DNA of 64,000 nt from Proteles cristata cristata (GCA_017311185.1 JAESUZ010004805.1:238586-302585), one strand, 5' to 3'. Shown: positions 1 to 12,699, counted from the stretch's first letter. Made by a program: numbers and translations. Notes: a model not told the origin generated them from the letters alone.

Positions 1-345
1 TCTGTGTCTAAATTTGTGGACATCCAGTTCTAGCACCATTTGTTGAAAAACTATCTTTTCTCTACTATATTGCCTTTGGTCCTTTGTCAGAGATCAGTTG
101 AAATTCTGTTATAAATAGATGAATAAATTGAGGGTCAAATATAACTGTATGTTTCTGAGTTCTCTCTTCAGGCCACTGATCTGTTTATCTGTTCTTTCAC
201 CAGGACCACACTGTCTTGATTACTATAGCTTGAAGTTCTGAAATAAGGTAGTAATAGTCCTCCAGTTTTGTTCTTCTTCAATATTTTATTGGCTATTCTG
301 GGTCTTTTGTCTCTTTATATAAACTTTAAAATCAATGTGTCAACA
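1..345 (-). mobile_element. L1 fragment, antisense, old
   Basis: The text resembles the reverse complement of the late ORF2 region of mammalian L1 (caccatttgttgaaaaacta, then a tract ending ttggctattctgggtctttt). It is cut by the left edge and diverged, with no usable frame. The right border is approximate. Confidence 0.7.
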
Positions 346-485
346 TCTGCAAATGAACTTGGTGGGCAGCACTGATTTTAAGGATATACTTTTCTGGGAG
401 TTTATACCAGTAGCCAGAGACCTAAGTCTTCAGTTGGCTGGATCTGAATCCCTCTTTTCTGAGCTTGGGGGAAAGGGTTCAATTT

Positions 486-690
486 CTTTTTTAATGTTTT
501 ATTTATTTCTGAGAGAGAGACAGCATGAGCAGGGGAGGGTCAGAGAGAGAGGGAGACACAATCTGAAACAGGCTCCAGGCTCTGAGCTAGCTGACAGCAC
601 AGAGCCCGACGCGAGGCTCGAACCCACGACCGTGAGATCATGACCTGAGCTGAAGTCAGAAGCTTAACCGACTGAGCCACCCAGGCACCC
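486..690 (-). mobile_element. Feline tRNA-Lys SINE (SINEC_Fc type), antisense
   Basis: Reverse complement of the carnivore SINE: T-rich tail on the left, GA-rich body, tRNA-like head on the right ending in gagccacccaggcacccc. Imperfect 11-bp flanking duplications sit at 475-485 and 693-703 (10 of 11 match). The translated frames across it are SINE artefacts. Confidence 0.9.
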
Positions 691-894
691 CAGGATTCAA
701 TTTTTAGAGTTTCTTGTGTTTGTATGTTGTATTCCTGGACCCAACCCCTAAAATGCAATCATGGGCATAAAATGATTGTTCCAATAACATGAAGAAAAGA
801 GTGCTAGGGTTGGCAGACTGGGGGGGTCGGGGGGTGGTTAGCACTCACCATGATATTAACAATCATTGTCATCGTCGTCATCATCATAAAAGAA

Positions 895-1105
895 ATTTGT
901 ATTTATTGAGTACTTAATAAATGCAAAGTCCTTAGCTTACTTCCCTACATGGGTCATGTCACCAATCCTTTCAACAACCTTCTGAGGCAAGTACACATAT
1001 TACCTTCAACTGAAGAAACAAAGGCTCCTAGAAGTTAAATAACCTGCCCAAGATCACATGGGTAATAAGCTGTGAAGCTGGAGTTCAAATCTATTCTTAA
1101 CTCCT
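895..1105 (-). repeat. MIR SINE, antisense
   Basis: Shows the diagnostic order of a reverse-oriented MIR: attgagtacttaataaatg, then tcaacaaccttctgaggcaa, then a gaagaaacaaaggctc stretch, then cctgcccaagatcacatggg. Diverged and ancient. Confidence 0.7.
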
Positions 1106-3584
1106 ACACTACACCCATTCTCCCTGACATTCCCCTGAGTAGTGATGCTATCCAGACCATTCTGCGTTTGGCATTCAAGCTTCCAGAAAGACAGCTGAGG
1201 TCAGCTCATAATCCTGTTTTGGATAGGAAGTCCCACAGACACCTAAACCTCCTGATAGATCCTCTCTACTCTAGTTCCTTGAAACCTTTTCCATAAAACC
1301 CACACACTTGAGAAATGGAGCCTTAAGCAGCCTCTCCTTCCCCATTTCCCTCCTTTCACCTGCTTCCGCATGGATTCCAGTTGGTTAGAAACCTCTCTTG
1401 CTGTTTATTTCCCTCTTAATAAGCCCCGTCTCCTCTCAGAAAACCATTTAGCACTGCACCACTTAATTTCTCCTCGAAGCAGAATCTGCCAGATGGAGTC
1501 TTCATCCCAAGCCATGTTGATTTGTCTTATTTTTAAACAGCAGCGAACATCCTATGAAACTAAAATAGCAGTCGGTTCCCAGGTGTGACTCACTGAGCAG
1601 GGAGGTGATAAAGAGCGTATGGACACATCCACCTGAGGCAGCTGTTCCAAATGACTTCCTCAGGTGGCACCCAGCCAGCAGCTGGCCACATCTGGGTGTC
1701 ACTCAATGCAGGGGCATGATTTTCCACATCAGATGGGTTCAGCCACTCATCACCTTCTCTGACTGGACCCCCTTGGGCCGTGTATCCTTGCCTTTTCCAT
1801 AGACATGCTCATACTCCTGATTGTTGGGGAGACAAAATGGACCCCAAAGGACCAAGAGACTAGCACAAAGTGGCCAAGTGAAAAAGGTCTCATTGTTTTA
1901 TCCCAAAATAATTCTTTAAAATTTGACTGAATCTATAACATAACTATACTAGGGTTAATATAAAAATAGTTATTCAAATTATGTACCACCTAAATTACTA
2001 AACTGTATACCCCCCCAAAAAAATCCACGGTTTTTAAAACTAACATCCCAAAATCATGTTGATTCCATAGCCTCTGTATTCCCAGACACACATAATAGGA
2101 TGTGTGCCTCAAGGCATGTGTTCTATTTGACAAGCATACTCAGAGATGGGTAGTCTTTTTCTTGGGGAGAGTAAGCCTACAACAAGGACTAAGAATGTTT
2201 CTTTACCACCACATGTCATTCTAAGGAAGAGAGGGTTGATATAAAGGAAAGAGGTGATTTTTACTAGTAAGGCAGTGACTTCCCTGGGATCCAAGAAATA
2301 ATAGAAGTCAGAGACTGGTGTGACTTACAGCATTTTGGGTGGCTTCACTGACCCCATGATACCTATCATCATGATGGGAATTGACAAGACAACGCACCAG
2401 CCCAGCTCACAAAAATGACCACTTATAAGTATGTATATACCACAAGCTCATCTCCATAACCCTCCATCTTCCATCATCTTCATGACCCAGATCCAATAAT
2501 AAGCAGTGGTGTCCTAGTAGAAAAATGAAATTCATTATTCATGGATTGAGGTATGTTGGTATTCCCTCCAATATGTCTATGTATGCACCAATTCCAACTA
2601 GCATTTTCCAGTCTTCCAAATCAGTGTGCTCTGGAAGAGCTGGCAGTCAGGATATTGCTCAGAGTCAAAGGCATTCTCACTAAACCCAATCTCAAATGCC
2701 AGTCAGAATGCTGATCCTACAGCAATGAGTTGATACCCACCATACCCAAAGGCATTACCTGATAGGACACAGAACTCAAAGATGGGAGGTGGGGAATAAT
2801 GTAGACAAGTTCAGTGATAAACCTTTATTACTTGGGGCAATTTTGCTACAATATTTAGGATTTTTTTTTTGTTTTAACACCCCCTCAAAAACAACAACAA
2901 CAACAACAAAAAAGCAAGAGAGAAAGCCAATCTTTCTCTGATCCTGTGAGATTCCTTTTCCCATGGAGAGTATAGACCATTCCCGTTTCTTTAAGTAATC
3001 TTACAATTGAACATTTAACAGGTGTTCTAAGGGCTACTCTGAAGAAAAAAAACAAATCTTTCCCTGAATCAGCAGAGAAACCATGAATTATTTGACATTA
3101 ATACTCACATTTCTGATGGGAGAGTATCTACCCTAAATGTATTCATAAACAAATAGATAAATATATTTCTCAAGTGCCACTGGGAAACAAATGTGAGGGG
3201 AGGGGACTAACTGTCCTTATTCTTCACAGGGGAAAACATGATAAAATAAGCTAATGGAATCAAAACACATTTAGAAACCTGTTAAATGTCTTTCCATGGA
3301 AAGAAGAAATATTACTAAAATGCTACAGGTGCATTGCTTCCCAAATCCTCAGAGGTGATTTCAATAGTCATTTGGATGATATTGCCCATGGACTGATTTG
3401 TACCAGTTGCTGTGCTGTGCTTTCTGGAACCACAGGAAATTCCACAGAATTCTATGGGTCTTTAGCATAGCAGGCTGCTCCCCAATACTAATGTCTCTGA
3501 TTATTCTATAGACTCAGATCAGATCTTCCTTGATTGGTCTTCCATATAGAAGCACATTCATTTCAGGGGATTAGGGGAGTCCTC

Positions 3585-3593
3585 TTCATGGAT
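3585..3593 (+). repeat. Target-site duplication of L1 (left copy)
   Basis: ttcatggat, repeated at 5137-5145, brackets the antisense L1 that starts with T-rich sequence. Confidence 0.6.
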
Positions 3594-5136
3594 TTTTTTA
3601 AATATATTTTAAAAATGTTTTATTTATTTTTATTTATTTTATTTTTTTACAAATAGTTTATTGTCAAGTAGGTTTCCATATAACACCCAGTGCTCATCCC
3701 CACAAGTGCCCTCCTCCATGCCCATCGCCACCCTTCCCCTCCCCCCATACCCATCAGCCCTCAGTTTGTTCTCAGCATTCAAGAGTCTCTCATGGTTTGC
3801 CTCCCTCCCTCTCCCCAACTATTTTTACTCTTCTTCTCCCCCTGGTCATCTGTTAAGTTCCTCCTAATCCTCTTATACATGCAAACATATGGTATCTGTC
3901 CTTCTCTGCCTGACTTATTTCGCTCAGCATAATACCCTTGAGTTCCATCCATGTTGCTACACATGGCCAGATTTCATTGTTTCTCATTGCCATGTAGTAT
4001 TCCATCGTATAGATAAACCACATCTTCTTGATCCATTCGTCCGTCGATGGACACTTAGTCCATGTTTTGGCTACTGTTGAGAGTGCTGCTATGATCATTG
4101 GGGTACATGTGCCCCTATGCATCAGCACTCCTGTATCCCTCGGGTAAATTCCTATCAGTGCTATTGCTGGGTCCTAGGGGAGTTCTATTGTTAATTTTGT
4201 GAGGAACCTCCACACTGTTTTCCAGAGGGGCTGCACCCATTTACATTCCAACCAACCGTGTAGGAGGGTGCCCATTTCTCCACATCCTCGCCAGCATCTA
4301 GAGTCCTCTGATTTGCTCATTTTAGCCATTCTGACTTGTGTGAGGTGGTATCTCAGTGTGGTTTTGATTTGTATTTCCCTGATGAGGAGGGATGCTGAGT
4401 ATCGTTTCATGTGTCTGTTGGCCATCTGGATGTCTTCTTTGTAGAAGTGTCTGTTCATATCTTCTACCCATTTCTTCACTGGGTTGTTTATTTTCCGGGT
4501 GTGGAGTTTGGTGAGTTCCTTATAGATTTTGGATATTAATCCTTTATCTGATATGTCATTTGCAACTATTTTTTCCCATTCCGTCTGTTGTCTATTAGTT
4601 TTATGGATTGTCTCCTTTGCCATGCAGAAGCTTTTAATCTTGATGAGGTCCCAATAATTTATTTTTGCCCTTGATTCCCTTGCCTTTGGGGATGTGTCAA
4701 GTAAGAAATTGCTGTGGTGGAGGTCAAGGAGGTTGTTTCCTGCTTTCTCCTCTAGGGTTTTGCTGGTTTCCTATCTCACATTCAGGTCCTTTATCCATTT
4801 TGAATTTATTTTTGTGTATGGTGTGAGAAAATGATCTAGTTTCTTTCTTCTTCATGTTGCCGTCCAGTTCTCCCAACACCATCTGTTAAAGAGGCTGCCT
4901 TTTTTCCATTGGATACTCTTTTCTGCTTTTCAAAGATTAGTTGGCTGTACATTTGTGGGTCCAATTCTGAGTTCTCTATTCTATTCCACTGGTCTATATG
5001 TCTGTTTTTGTGCCAATACCATACTGTCTTTATGATGACAGCTTTGTAGTAGAGGCTAAAGTCGGATTGTGATACCTCCTGTTTTGGTTTTCTTCTTCAA
5101 TAGTACTTTGGCTATTCGGGGTCTTTTGTGGTTCCA
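3594..5136 (-). mobile_element. L1, 5'-truncated, antisense
   Basis: T-rich tail (3594-3655), then the reverse complement of the L1 3'UTR, then the C-terminal part of ORF2 read on the minus strand. Open fragments lie at 4174-4623 (149 aa) and 3853-4128 (91 aa) but in interrupted frames. The element stops upstream of the reverse transcriptase domain, at a 5' truncation point flanked by a 9-bp duplication (3585-3593 and 5137-5145). It has no RT or endonuclease, so it is dead. It lies antisense to ATP10B. Confidence 0.88.
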
Positions 5137-5145
5137 TTCATGGAT
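5137..5145 (+). repeat. Target-site duplication of L1 (right copy)
   Basis: Second copy of ttcatggat, matching 3585-3593. Confidence 0.6.
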
Positions 5146-5924
5146 CTTTATGACAAGGACAATGGGGTCTTAAGAGGGCTTATTCAGGGTTCTCCAAAGG
5201 GCACCAAAGAGGAAGCAAGACCTCAAACCCTTCTCCTTCTTAGGGACTTTTATGGAGTCAAAAGAGAAAAATGAAATTCCAGTCACATCTCTTTCTCTGT
5301 GGAAGAGTAGTCTTGTCATGCCCATGCACCCAGATTCTTACAGAAACTGAAGCAATAACATGCCCAGAGGGGCTCAGCATCAGTGGAGAAAAACAACAAA
5401 GGAGAGCCTACCTCCCTAGGCCTGGCTGGTCTCAGAAGCATCCAGCTGCAAACGAACTGGGCTCATTTGAAAAGACCACATGTAGAATATTGGTTTAGTT
5501 CCACATCCCATATTTAAAGGGAAACATTTCCAAATGCAGCCTTATTAGACAAAACAGCCCACGCCTCCAGGACAGGTCTTGAAACTGTCATACGAGAAAA
5601 ACAGAGGACACTTGGAAAGTTAAATTTTACTTGGCAAGTCCAAAAGATTTCAGGGGACACCTGATGAATGCCTTAAAATAACTACAAAATGGTAAAATAT
5701 GGAATATATCAGGCTATCCAGGAGAGCAGAACTAGCCCAATATTTGGCTATGTAGACAGAAGGCTTTCTAAGATGAGAGCTCCTTGAAATAGAATGTCTT
5801 GCTTCAGGTAGTAGGGAGTCCTTTTGCTGGTGGTACAAAACCTGAGGCTGCATAACCACTTCAGACCCAAGGAGGGAGGGGTACGATTGAGACAGTAGGA
5901 TCTCCAAGCAGTGAAAACTGTAGC

Positions 5925-6090
5925 CCAAGTTGGACCTGGGCTAAGATTTCAGCTCTATTTTTGTAAGATCTTGGAAACTTTTTGGACCCTCAATTTCCTC
6001 ATTTGTGAAGTGGGTCTAACAATTTCTATTCTAGTGGGTAAATAAAGTATTAGCAAATACTAATGCTTGGCACAGTAGAAATGCTACATT
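5925..6090 (+). repeat. MIR SINE
   Basis: MIR-like order: agatttcagctctattt, ggaccctcaatttcctcatt, then gtgaagtgggtctaacaatt and cttggcacagtagaaatgct. Confidence 0.6.
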
Positions 6091-6418
6091 TGTGATTCAT
6101 CCAAGTGTTCCCACTGTTATATCTGAGCTTGATAAATTGGATGGGAAGAGACAGTTCATAATTTCCTCAGATTTCTTTAGCCCTCTGACTCTATGATTAC
6201 CATGGGTCCCACCCTGTCAGACTTCCTGCTGCTGTCTTCTAATTCCCTGACTGCCCAGAGTTTTCTGTTTCAGCACAGCCCCAGATATTCCTCCACAATG
6301 GTCTATATCCTCACTTTCCTACTGTCACTTTCCTCTAATAATTAGAAATAATCTTTTCTTGCAACCTGCTTTCTACAGGTTGACTAGCTATTCTGGAAAA
6401 TTATGTGTATTAAGAGTA

Positions 6419-6441
6419 CTATAATAATAATATAATAATAA
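6419..6441 (+). repeat. Short (TAA)n-like microsatellite
   Basis: ATAATAATAATATAATAATAAT-type imperfect trinucleotide tract, intronic. Confidence 0.7.
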
Positions 6442-6758
6442 TATGACTAGATAGTCACCATCTCCCTCTTCCTTCTTCTGCTAGGAAGCAAAACTGAGCA
6501 GAGTCAACAGCCAGCAGTCAACCAAAACTCTAAATGATAATGAGGACAGATCTTCTACTAGTGGTAGTCTGTAGGTCATGCTTAGATTCTCCAAAGAGAT
6601 TATGATGGTGGTCATTTGGGGCAAGATAAAATACCAAACCTTCTTGTGACAGGCTTCCTGGGGGACATTTAGACACAGGTGGGACGTTCTTCCATTCTCA
6701 TTTAATTTTCTAGAGAACCTTAAAACTCACTCTGACTTCTATTGTTCTCCCACCCAAG

Positions 6759-6963
6759 AAAAGAGCGGAGCTATGTGCAGAAGCGCTGGAAGGATGTGCG
6801 TGTGGGCGACTTCATCCAAATGCAATGCAACGAGATCATCCCAGCAGACATACTCCTCCTCTTCTCTTCAGACCCTAATGGGATCTGCCACCTGGAAACT
6901 GCCAACTTGGATGGAGAGACAAACCTCAAACAAAGGAGTGTTGTGAAGGGCTTCTCACAGCAG
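6759..6963 (+). CDS. ATP10B: ATP10B exon e1: actuator domain with DGET
   Basis: 205 nt. The acceptor AG is at 6757-6758 after a pyrimidine-rich stretch. The first base completes an arginine codon begun in the previous exon (AG|A, then KERSY). The donor is CAG|gtaagg at 6964, phase 0. It encodes about 68 residues of the second half of the cytosolic A domain: the motif W-K-D-V-x-V-G-D-F, then N-E-I-I-P-A-D, then [12 protein letters not shown] (codons 6910-6921) is the P-type ATPase dephosphorylation motif, whose glutamate positions water for hydrolysis of the aspartyl phosphate. An alternative acceptor at 6762-6763 would break phase with the expected protein, so I rejected it. Confidence 0.95.
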
Positions 6964-7089
6964 GTAAGGCTCTTTCTAAGATTTTCAAAGGTGAGGTCAA
7001 AGAGAAGAAGCAAGCCAACTCTACTAGAAAACTGAACTCAATCTAGTGGCAAGAGAGAAAGTAGGCAATGCCTCCTGATGCCAAGCACT

Positions 7090-7200
7090 TAGGTACACTT
7101 AATCTTCCCAGCAAGCCTTTTACTGGGTATTATCCCTGTACCACAGATGGGGAAACTGAGGGTTAAGAAAGTTAAATAACTTGCTGAAAACCTGAGTTTC
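7090..7200 (-). repeat. MIR fragment, antisense
   Basis: Contains a diverged form of the reversed MIR core: ttttactgggtattatccct, then accacagatggggaaactga and ttaaataacttgctgaaaac. Confidence 0.6.
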
Positions 7201-7549
7201 TAAATGGGAACCCACTCTGTTTAAGGAAACTATGGTCTCTGCTCGAAACCAAGGAGTCTAATATCTACTCAATTACCCTTGTGACCAACCTGCTTTCCAT
7301 GCTTATGCAGTCCCTGCCCATCCTGCCCAGCTCTGCTCCCTCAACCTCTCCCTCCCTGAATCTTCTCTAGTACTACTTTGACCCCAGCATAAGCTTACAT
7401 GAAGGTATTGTTAATTATTTTTCCACTTGTGTACATTTTACCTTCCCTCCTTAAGAAACAGGAAACAATTGTCAGCGTCTTTATTTAACCCCACACTTAC
7501 ACATATGATACCTTGAACGTCATGGGGAAGTCGTTACTTTCTGGAAGTT

Positions 7550-7790
7550 AAGAGCTCAGGCTCTGGAGGCTGACAGAGCTGAACTCAAAGTCTAACCCTA
7601 CCATTTATTAGCATTCTCACCTCAAGCAAGTTACTACTCTCTCACATCTTTATTCCCTCATCTGGAAAATGGGTATAAAAATAGTATATTCTTCATTACA
7701 GTGATTCTGATGACTAAACAATATGCATAGGAATTACTTAGCATGAAGGTAGACACATAGTAAGAGACCAGTAAATAGTCTGCAGTAAAT
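7550..7790 (+). repeat. MIR SINE
   Basis: Sense-oriented MIR order: gagctcaggctctggaggct, caagcaagttactactctct, tattccctcatctggaaaat, then gggtataaaaatagtat and the terminal agtaaatag region. Confidence 0.7.
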
Positions 7791-8630
7791 ATCAATAGTG
7801 TTCATAGGCAGTATGTGTTGAGTAATTGAAACTACGTGTGATTGATATTCCACTTTTTAATTCAAAATTCCCTTGAAAGCATTGATTTTTCAATCTGGAA
7901 TCTTTCTCTGCCCATGGGAAAGAATAAAATTCTTTCACTTTCTCCATTCTGCCAGCCTTTGGCAGGAGAGAAATTCGATGAGTCGGGATTTAGGGGTGAG
8001 AAGGCAAGTGCTTCATTCCTCAGAGATTTTCATTAGCTTGAGTTGGGTTATCTAGATTGAAACTTCTCAAGAGAAAACAACTCCTCATACCTCACTTTGC
8101 CCCTCCCAAAGCACCAGATGAGCAGTTCTCACACAGTCTCTTTTGTATGATGGATTCAGTCATCAGAAGTCTGTTCTCTCACCCCTGCACGGTTCTCCCC
8201 TAGTTCTGCTGTCAGATTCACATGAGATAAAGGAAGGAGGGAACGAAATATAGGGCTTGGTGCATAGTTGCTGATACCTCGGCTGCATTTACAGCCCAGA
8301 CCATGGAAACCACCATGACCACATGGCTGCCATCTGCTTTTCTTGTCATTTCACAAGTTCAGTCTTTCCATTGGTCTCCAGACTCCACTCAAGTCAGTCA
8401 CTGCACTGGTGCTAGATGACTCAGTTTTCTCTCCCTTGCTTGTCCTCACCACATTTACCAAATCACCCTAGAGTTTACAAGGGCAGGATCTGGGGAAAGT
8501 TCACAAAGCCATTCTAGATGCACAGCAATCTATTTTCTGGCTCAGGGCCCTGTGGCCTGTCCTCTAGATCAGGGACTTTTAAGCTTCTTTAACCATAATT
8601 CACAGTAAGAAGCACACATTATGCATATGC

Positions 8631-8631
<1 letters not shown>

Positions 8632-8670
<39 letters not shown>
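8632..8670 (+). repeat. (CA)n microsatellite
   Basis: About 19 uninterrupted CA units, followed by a short GATGTGTGTATGTG tract of the complementary type. Confidence 0.97.
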
Positions 8671-8672
<2 letters not shown>

Positions 8673-9229
8673 TGTGTGTATGTGAGATGTAAAATTTCCA
8701 CCTGGGCCATACTACATGCAAAGCACTCTGAGACTTTCTATTCTATTTCATTTTTTTACAAAGCTCTGGGAGCAGTGAAACTTGTGTTTGCTTACGAACC
8801 TCCCCTCTGCTGTCCATCCCCAACCTCCTCATCTCTGCTCTGAGTCCTCTTTATTCTCTCTCAGGCAGTGGGTTTCTAGGGTTGTTGAGTTTCAACCAGT
8901 AGCCTCTCTTTTTGTCTTTGGCAGCAGCTCCCACTCTGTTTCTTGTATGTTAATTAGCCAGATAGTTTGAGATTTAACTGCAATGAAGAGACAGATGAAA
9001 GGGTCATTCACACTCCAGTGATGTAGACCTACCAATTTAATAACATCTCTCAAACTCTAACCCTAAATTCTCACAGGGTACTTGGCAAAATGACTTACCA
9101 AAAAAAAAAAAATTAAATTCATTTTGAAGGGAAGATTTATTTGAGCTTCAAGGTTTTTAGCATTCTCTATTCTGTTCCTTCGTTCTCCCCTTGACTTTGC
9201 TTAGTGTGTTTTTCCATTTCTGTAATAAT

Positions 9230-9465
9230 AGTTATAATAATGATGTACTTTTCTTAAATCCTTACTGAGGGCTTTGCATGACTATCTCCTTTATCCTCAC
9301 AAATCCCCAGTGAGAGGGCTATTATTGTCCCCATTATACACCTGAGGAAAATGAAACATAGGAAGGGTACATAATTGTCCAAGGTCACTGAGCCAGGAAG
9401 TGTTTGAACCAAGATTCAAAACCAGGTTTATCCAAAGTCTCAGCTCTTAGGGTTTGTAGTAGCTC
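9230..9465 (-). repeat. MIR SINE, antisense
   Basis: Reversed MIR: ctgagggctttgcatgacta, tttatcctcacaaatcccca, ttattgtccccattatacac, ctgaggaaaatgaaacatag, tgtccaaggtcactgagcca. Confidence 0.75.
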
Positions 9466-10239
9466 ATCTCCCTGGCCTGTTGACTATTACCCAGAGTTTA
9501 CCCAGTGATGTTTACTTGAATGCACACATTTATCATTTTCAATATTCTTTTCACATGTAAGTAGCACATGGTAGGAAGAATAGAAATAGGCTTAGTCTCC
9601 TGAGAAGGAGAATTTGGGCTGCTCTTTGCTATCTTGCTTCTCCCTTATGTCATCAATGCAAAAAGACTTCTCAATGTAAGTAGAATTCTAACTCTATACT
9701 ATAGCATTTCTCAAATGTGTTGAGCAGACATTGATGAGATTTGCAAGAAAAATATATTTTGCAAAATCAAAGAGAAAGAAGATATCATATTACAAATTTT
9801 CAGATATTTCAAATATCCCTGCTAGACTTCTCAGGTACTTTGGCAAGCCTAAGGAGGAGAGGGGACAGGTACTAGAATGTAGCATTTCTAAACATTTAAC
9901 CACAGAAATCTTTTATTCCAAGGAACATACTTGAGGACTACTACATACTCGAGGAGACATGGGATCACAGGCCCCAAATACATTACAGGTGTTCAAGATG
10001 TGCCATAATCACCACAGGAGAAACATTTAAAAATATACATGAATCCCTCCTCGTTATCACTAAGTTATGGCTCACCAGCACTGAGTAGGGGTCAAGAATG
10101 CGTATTTTTTAAATCTTCCCCCATTATGATCTCAACATGAACCTACCACCTTCTTGAAAACCTGTACAACAAAAGGAAGGTGTCACCTTGAGGACCTAAA
10201 GAAAAAACTTTTAATGATAAAAACAAACTACCATCTCTG

Positions 10240-10390
10240 TGCTTCTTACATGTGCTAGTGCCTTTGCATGCATTGTCCCTGTCAGTTCTTGCAACCAGCC
10301 TATGAGGTAGACCTCTCTATACCCATTTTACAGATGAAACTCTGAGGAATAGAAATAGCAAATTTTACCATTGTCTCAGGGAAGGTTTTG
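10240..10390 (-). repeat. MIR fragment, antisense
   Basis: Contains tgctagtgcctttgcatgca, accagcctatgaggtagacc and cattttacagatgaaactct, the reversed MIR core, truncated before its tRNA-related end. Confidence 0.65.
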
Positions 10391-10605
10391 AGCACCTACA
10401 GATACGGTTTGTTTGGAAATTTGATATCTTAATAAGTATCATTGGCTTTTGTTAGTTTTCCCTCTAAATCCCTAGGGACTAACACCTTCACCTTACCAAA
10501 AGGGTTTTAACTAACAGGTTTCTAGAAACTTCCACCCCATTTGTACACCCACACCCATTTTTATCATCTTGTGGATGATGAGAGATTAGAATATTCTGTT
10601 AATTC

Positions 10606-10620
10606 AAAGTCACTAAGACA
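10606..10620 (+). repeat. Target-site duplication of SINE (left)
   Basis: aaagtcactaagaca, repeated exactly at 10843-10857. Confidence 0.95.
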
Positions 10621-10842
10621 GGGGCGCCTGGGTGGCTTAGTCGGTTAAGCGTCCGACTTTCGCTTGGGTCATGATCTCGCGGTTCGTGGGTTCGAGCCCC
10701 GCGTCGGGCTCTGTGCTGACTGCCAGCTCAGAGCCTGGAGCCTGTTTCAGTCTGTGACTCCCTCTCTCTCTGACCCTCCCCTGCTCACGCTGTCTCTCTC
10801 TCTCTCTCATAGAAATAAATAAAAAAATATTAAAAAAAAAAA
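10621..10842 (+). mobile_element. Feline tRNA-Lys SINE, young subfamily, sense
   Basis: Complete element: tRNA-derived head, GC-rich middle, CT-rich tract, AATAAA-rich stretch and a near-pure A tail, with an exact 15-bp target duplication. The internal pol III promoter looks intact: A box tggcttagtcgg at 10633-10644 and B box ggttcgagccc at 10689-10699. It shares diagnostic differences (gactttcgctt, gactgccagctcagagcc, tgtttcagtctgtgactccc) with the copies at 53751 and 55444, so the three form one recent subfamily. Confidence 0.96.
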
Positions 10843-10857
10843 AAAGTCACTAAGACA
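10843..10857 (+). repeat. Target-site duplication of SINE (right)
   Basis: Exact second copy of the 15-mer at 10606-10620. Confidence 0.95.
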
Positions 10858-11834
10858 AACTTTGTCCCAGCTCCCCTGGATCAGCATTTCTTAAAGTGAA
10901 GTCTGCCAAATGCTTATCTCAAGAGATATTTCTTGTAAAACAAGGTTCATGGTCAAATCTGGTTGGAAAATCTATGTCCTGTGGACCTTTCTTAGAGGGC
11001 ACAATGTGAACATAGTAAGGTCTCTGAGAAGATCTGCAAGCAACTGATTTTTAAACTTTCCTTAGCCCTGAGCTTTCAGAACTGTTTTTCAGCACAATAA
11101 TTCTAGCGTTCCTATGAAAATTTAGGGTGAAATTAACCTGAATTGTGAAGCAGATATGATCAAAGCAGGTGAGCAGTAACAGAGAAGTTAACAATCTTCA
11201 TGACTTAGGCAGTTCATTCTCTCCTTTCCCAACCTGGTTCCAAGGAAATTATAAACATAAAGGAGCTTCTCAAAAGTATCTTTCTCCTGTGACATAGCAC
11301 ATCATTTTCAAGATTTCCAGAGATGCTTTCAAAAACAGTTTCCTCAGAATTCAATTTGTACCAGGCCGATTTTTTTCAACTCAGACTTTATCATGCTGGT
11401 GATCTTTGAATTCACAAAATTATTGACCTATGCTTGTAATATTTATTCCTATATCCCATTGCTGAGGAAAGGGAAGGGATCCAAAATTAGTCTTATGCTA
11501 CGGTCTGCTGAGCAGGTCAGAGGACTTTATTAGAGAATTAATTTGATCCATTTTCTTTTTGGTGACATTCTGATACCTGAAATCTCTTCTATAAAAAGGA
11601 TTTCCAAGATGAGTACTGGGAATTTAATGCCTGAAAAGGAGTATGTGCCGTTTATTTTGGTAAATGTAAATTACCAAAGCCAAAGAGTCAGAAATGAATT
11701 CTTCCAGTTAGTATTTCAGATCAAACATATTCCTGGTTATCTCTTATCCAAATCACTGAATACTAAGTCCTACTAAAACATGCATCAGATCATTTACCAG
11801 TGCCAAACAAGTGCTTGCAATAGCAAGTATGATA

Positions 11835-11985
11835 CATGGACTAGCCTCTTCATCATCAATTGGAAGCTTGTTAGAAATGCAGAATTTCATGCCCTGTCCC
11901 AACTCAACTGGAATTTGCAATTTAACAAGACCCCCCGGGGTGATTCCTGTGCACAGTAAAGTTTGAAAGCAGTGGCCTGGGGCAT
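11835..11985 (+). repeat. MER5A-like hAT transposon remnant
   Basis: Contains gaagcttgttagaaatgcag, then a degenerate middle, then gtgattcctgtgcacagtaa and agtttgaaagcagtggcc, in the order of the non-autonomous element MER5A. Family assignment is from memory. Confidence 0.6.
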
Positions 11986-12393
11986 CATTGATTAATGTAA
12001 TGATTGTGCTTATCTGTTTATTGCCCAAATTAAAGATTTTTAATTGACTCTCCTTTTTAACTAGCTTGCATTCCATGATGGTTAGTGATTTTAAACCATT
12101 TTCTCAATTATGAAGAACCATTGTAGCTTGGATCCTCTGCAGTGAATGTGTACACTGACTTTAATATATTTAGGAAGCAGAGAACTTTGCCAAAAGACTT
12201 GAGGTAGGGTAAATGAATCCTTTATCACCCTCCTGGTTCAGTAATGATGCACCTGGAATGAAGCAAAGGGTAAATGTCTTCTCAACAGTGTCTGCCCTAA
12301 GAACGAGAAAAAATTCCCTTTCCTGGTGGTTTTCATAATGGGATCTGCCCCTGACAGGCTGTTCCAAGTTTTCTTAAGAATGACAGTCTTTCA

Positions 12394-12600
12394 GGGCTCC
12401 TGGGTAGCTCATTTGGTTAAGCATCCAACTCTTGATTTCAGCTCAGGTCATGATCTCATGGTTTGTGATTTCAAGACCCATATTGGGGCTCCACACTGCT
12501 GACAGCATGGAGCCTGATTGGAATTCTCTCTCTCCCTCTGTCTCTGAGCCTCCTTCACTCTCACACTCTCTCTCAAAATAAATAAATTAATTTAGAAAAA
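12394..12600 (+). mobile_element. Carnivore tRNA-Lys SINE, older copy, sense
   Basis: Head gggctcctgggtagctcatt, middle with a decayed B box (gtgatttcaagaccc), CT-rich tract, then AAATAAATAAAT tail. More diverged than the young copies. Confidence 0.9.
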
Positions 12601-12699
12601 GAATTATAGCTTTCTACCTGCTAACCACTGCTTAAATGTTGAACAGAGATCAAATTTTCTAGTATCCCTTTAATACAAAATCTACATGATAATATACAA

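Larger units (their letters stand above)
1..6758 (+). other. Intron upstream of e1 (partial)
   Basis: This is the 3' part of the intron before e1. It holds an antisense L1 piece (1-345), a SINE (486-690), a MIR (895-1105), an antisense L1 3' end (3594-5136), a MIR (5925-6090) and a short TAA-type repeat (6419-6441). I found no exon coding for the M1-M2 region. The remaining stretches (about 1110-3580, 5150-5920 and 6100-6740) show no reading frame or RNA I can support. The acceptor at 6757-6758 has a pyrimidine-rich tract directly upstream. Confidence 0.75.

Noticed and set aside
4174..4623. 149-aa minus-strand frame as a gene
   Set aside because: L1 ORF2 C-terminal region in an antisense truncated L1.
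6742..7035. Reading e1 as extending beyond the donor at 6964
   Set aside because: The continuation after CAG|gtaagg has no P4-ATPase similarity; it is intron read-through. The same holds for 39725-39762 and 55370-55437.
10621..10842. A functional tRNA gene
   Set aside because: A and B boxes belong to a tRNA-derived SINE; the cloverleaf is degenerate and the element carries a SINE body, an A tail and target duplications.
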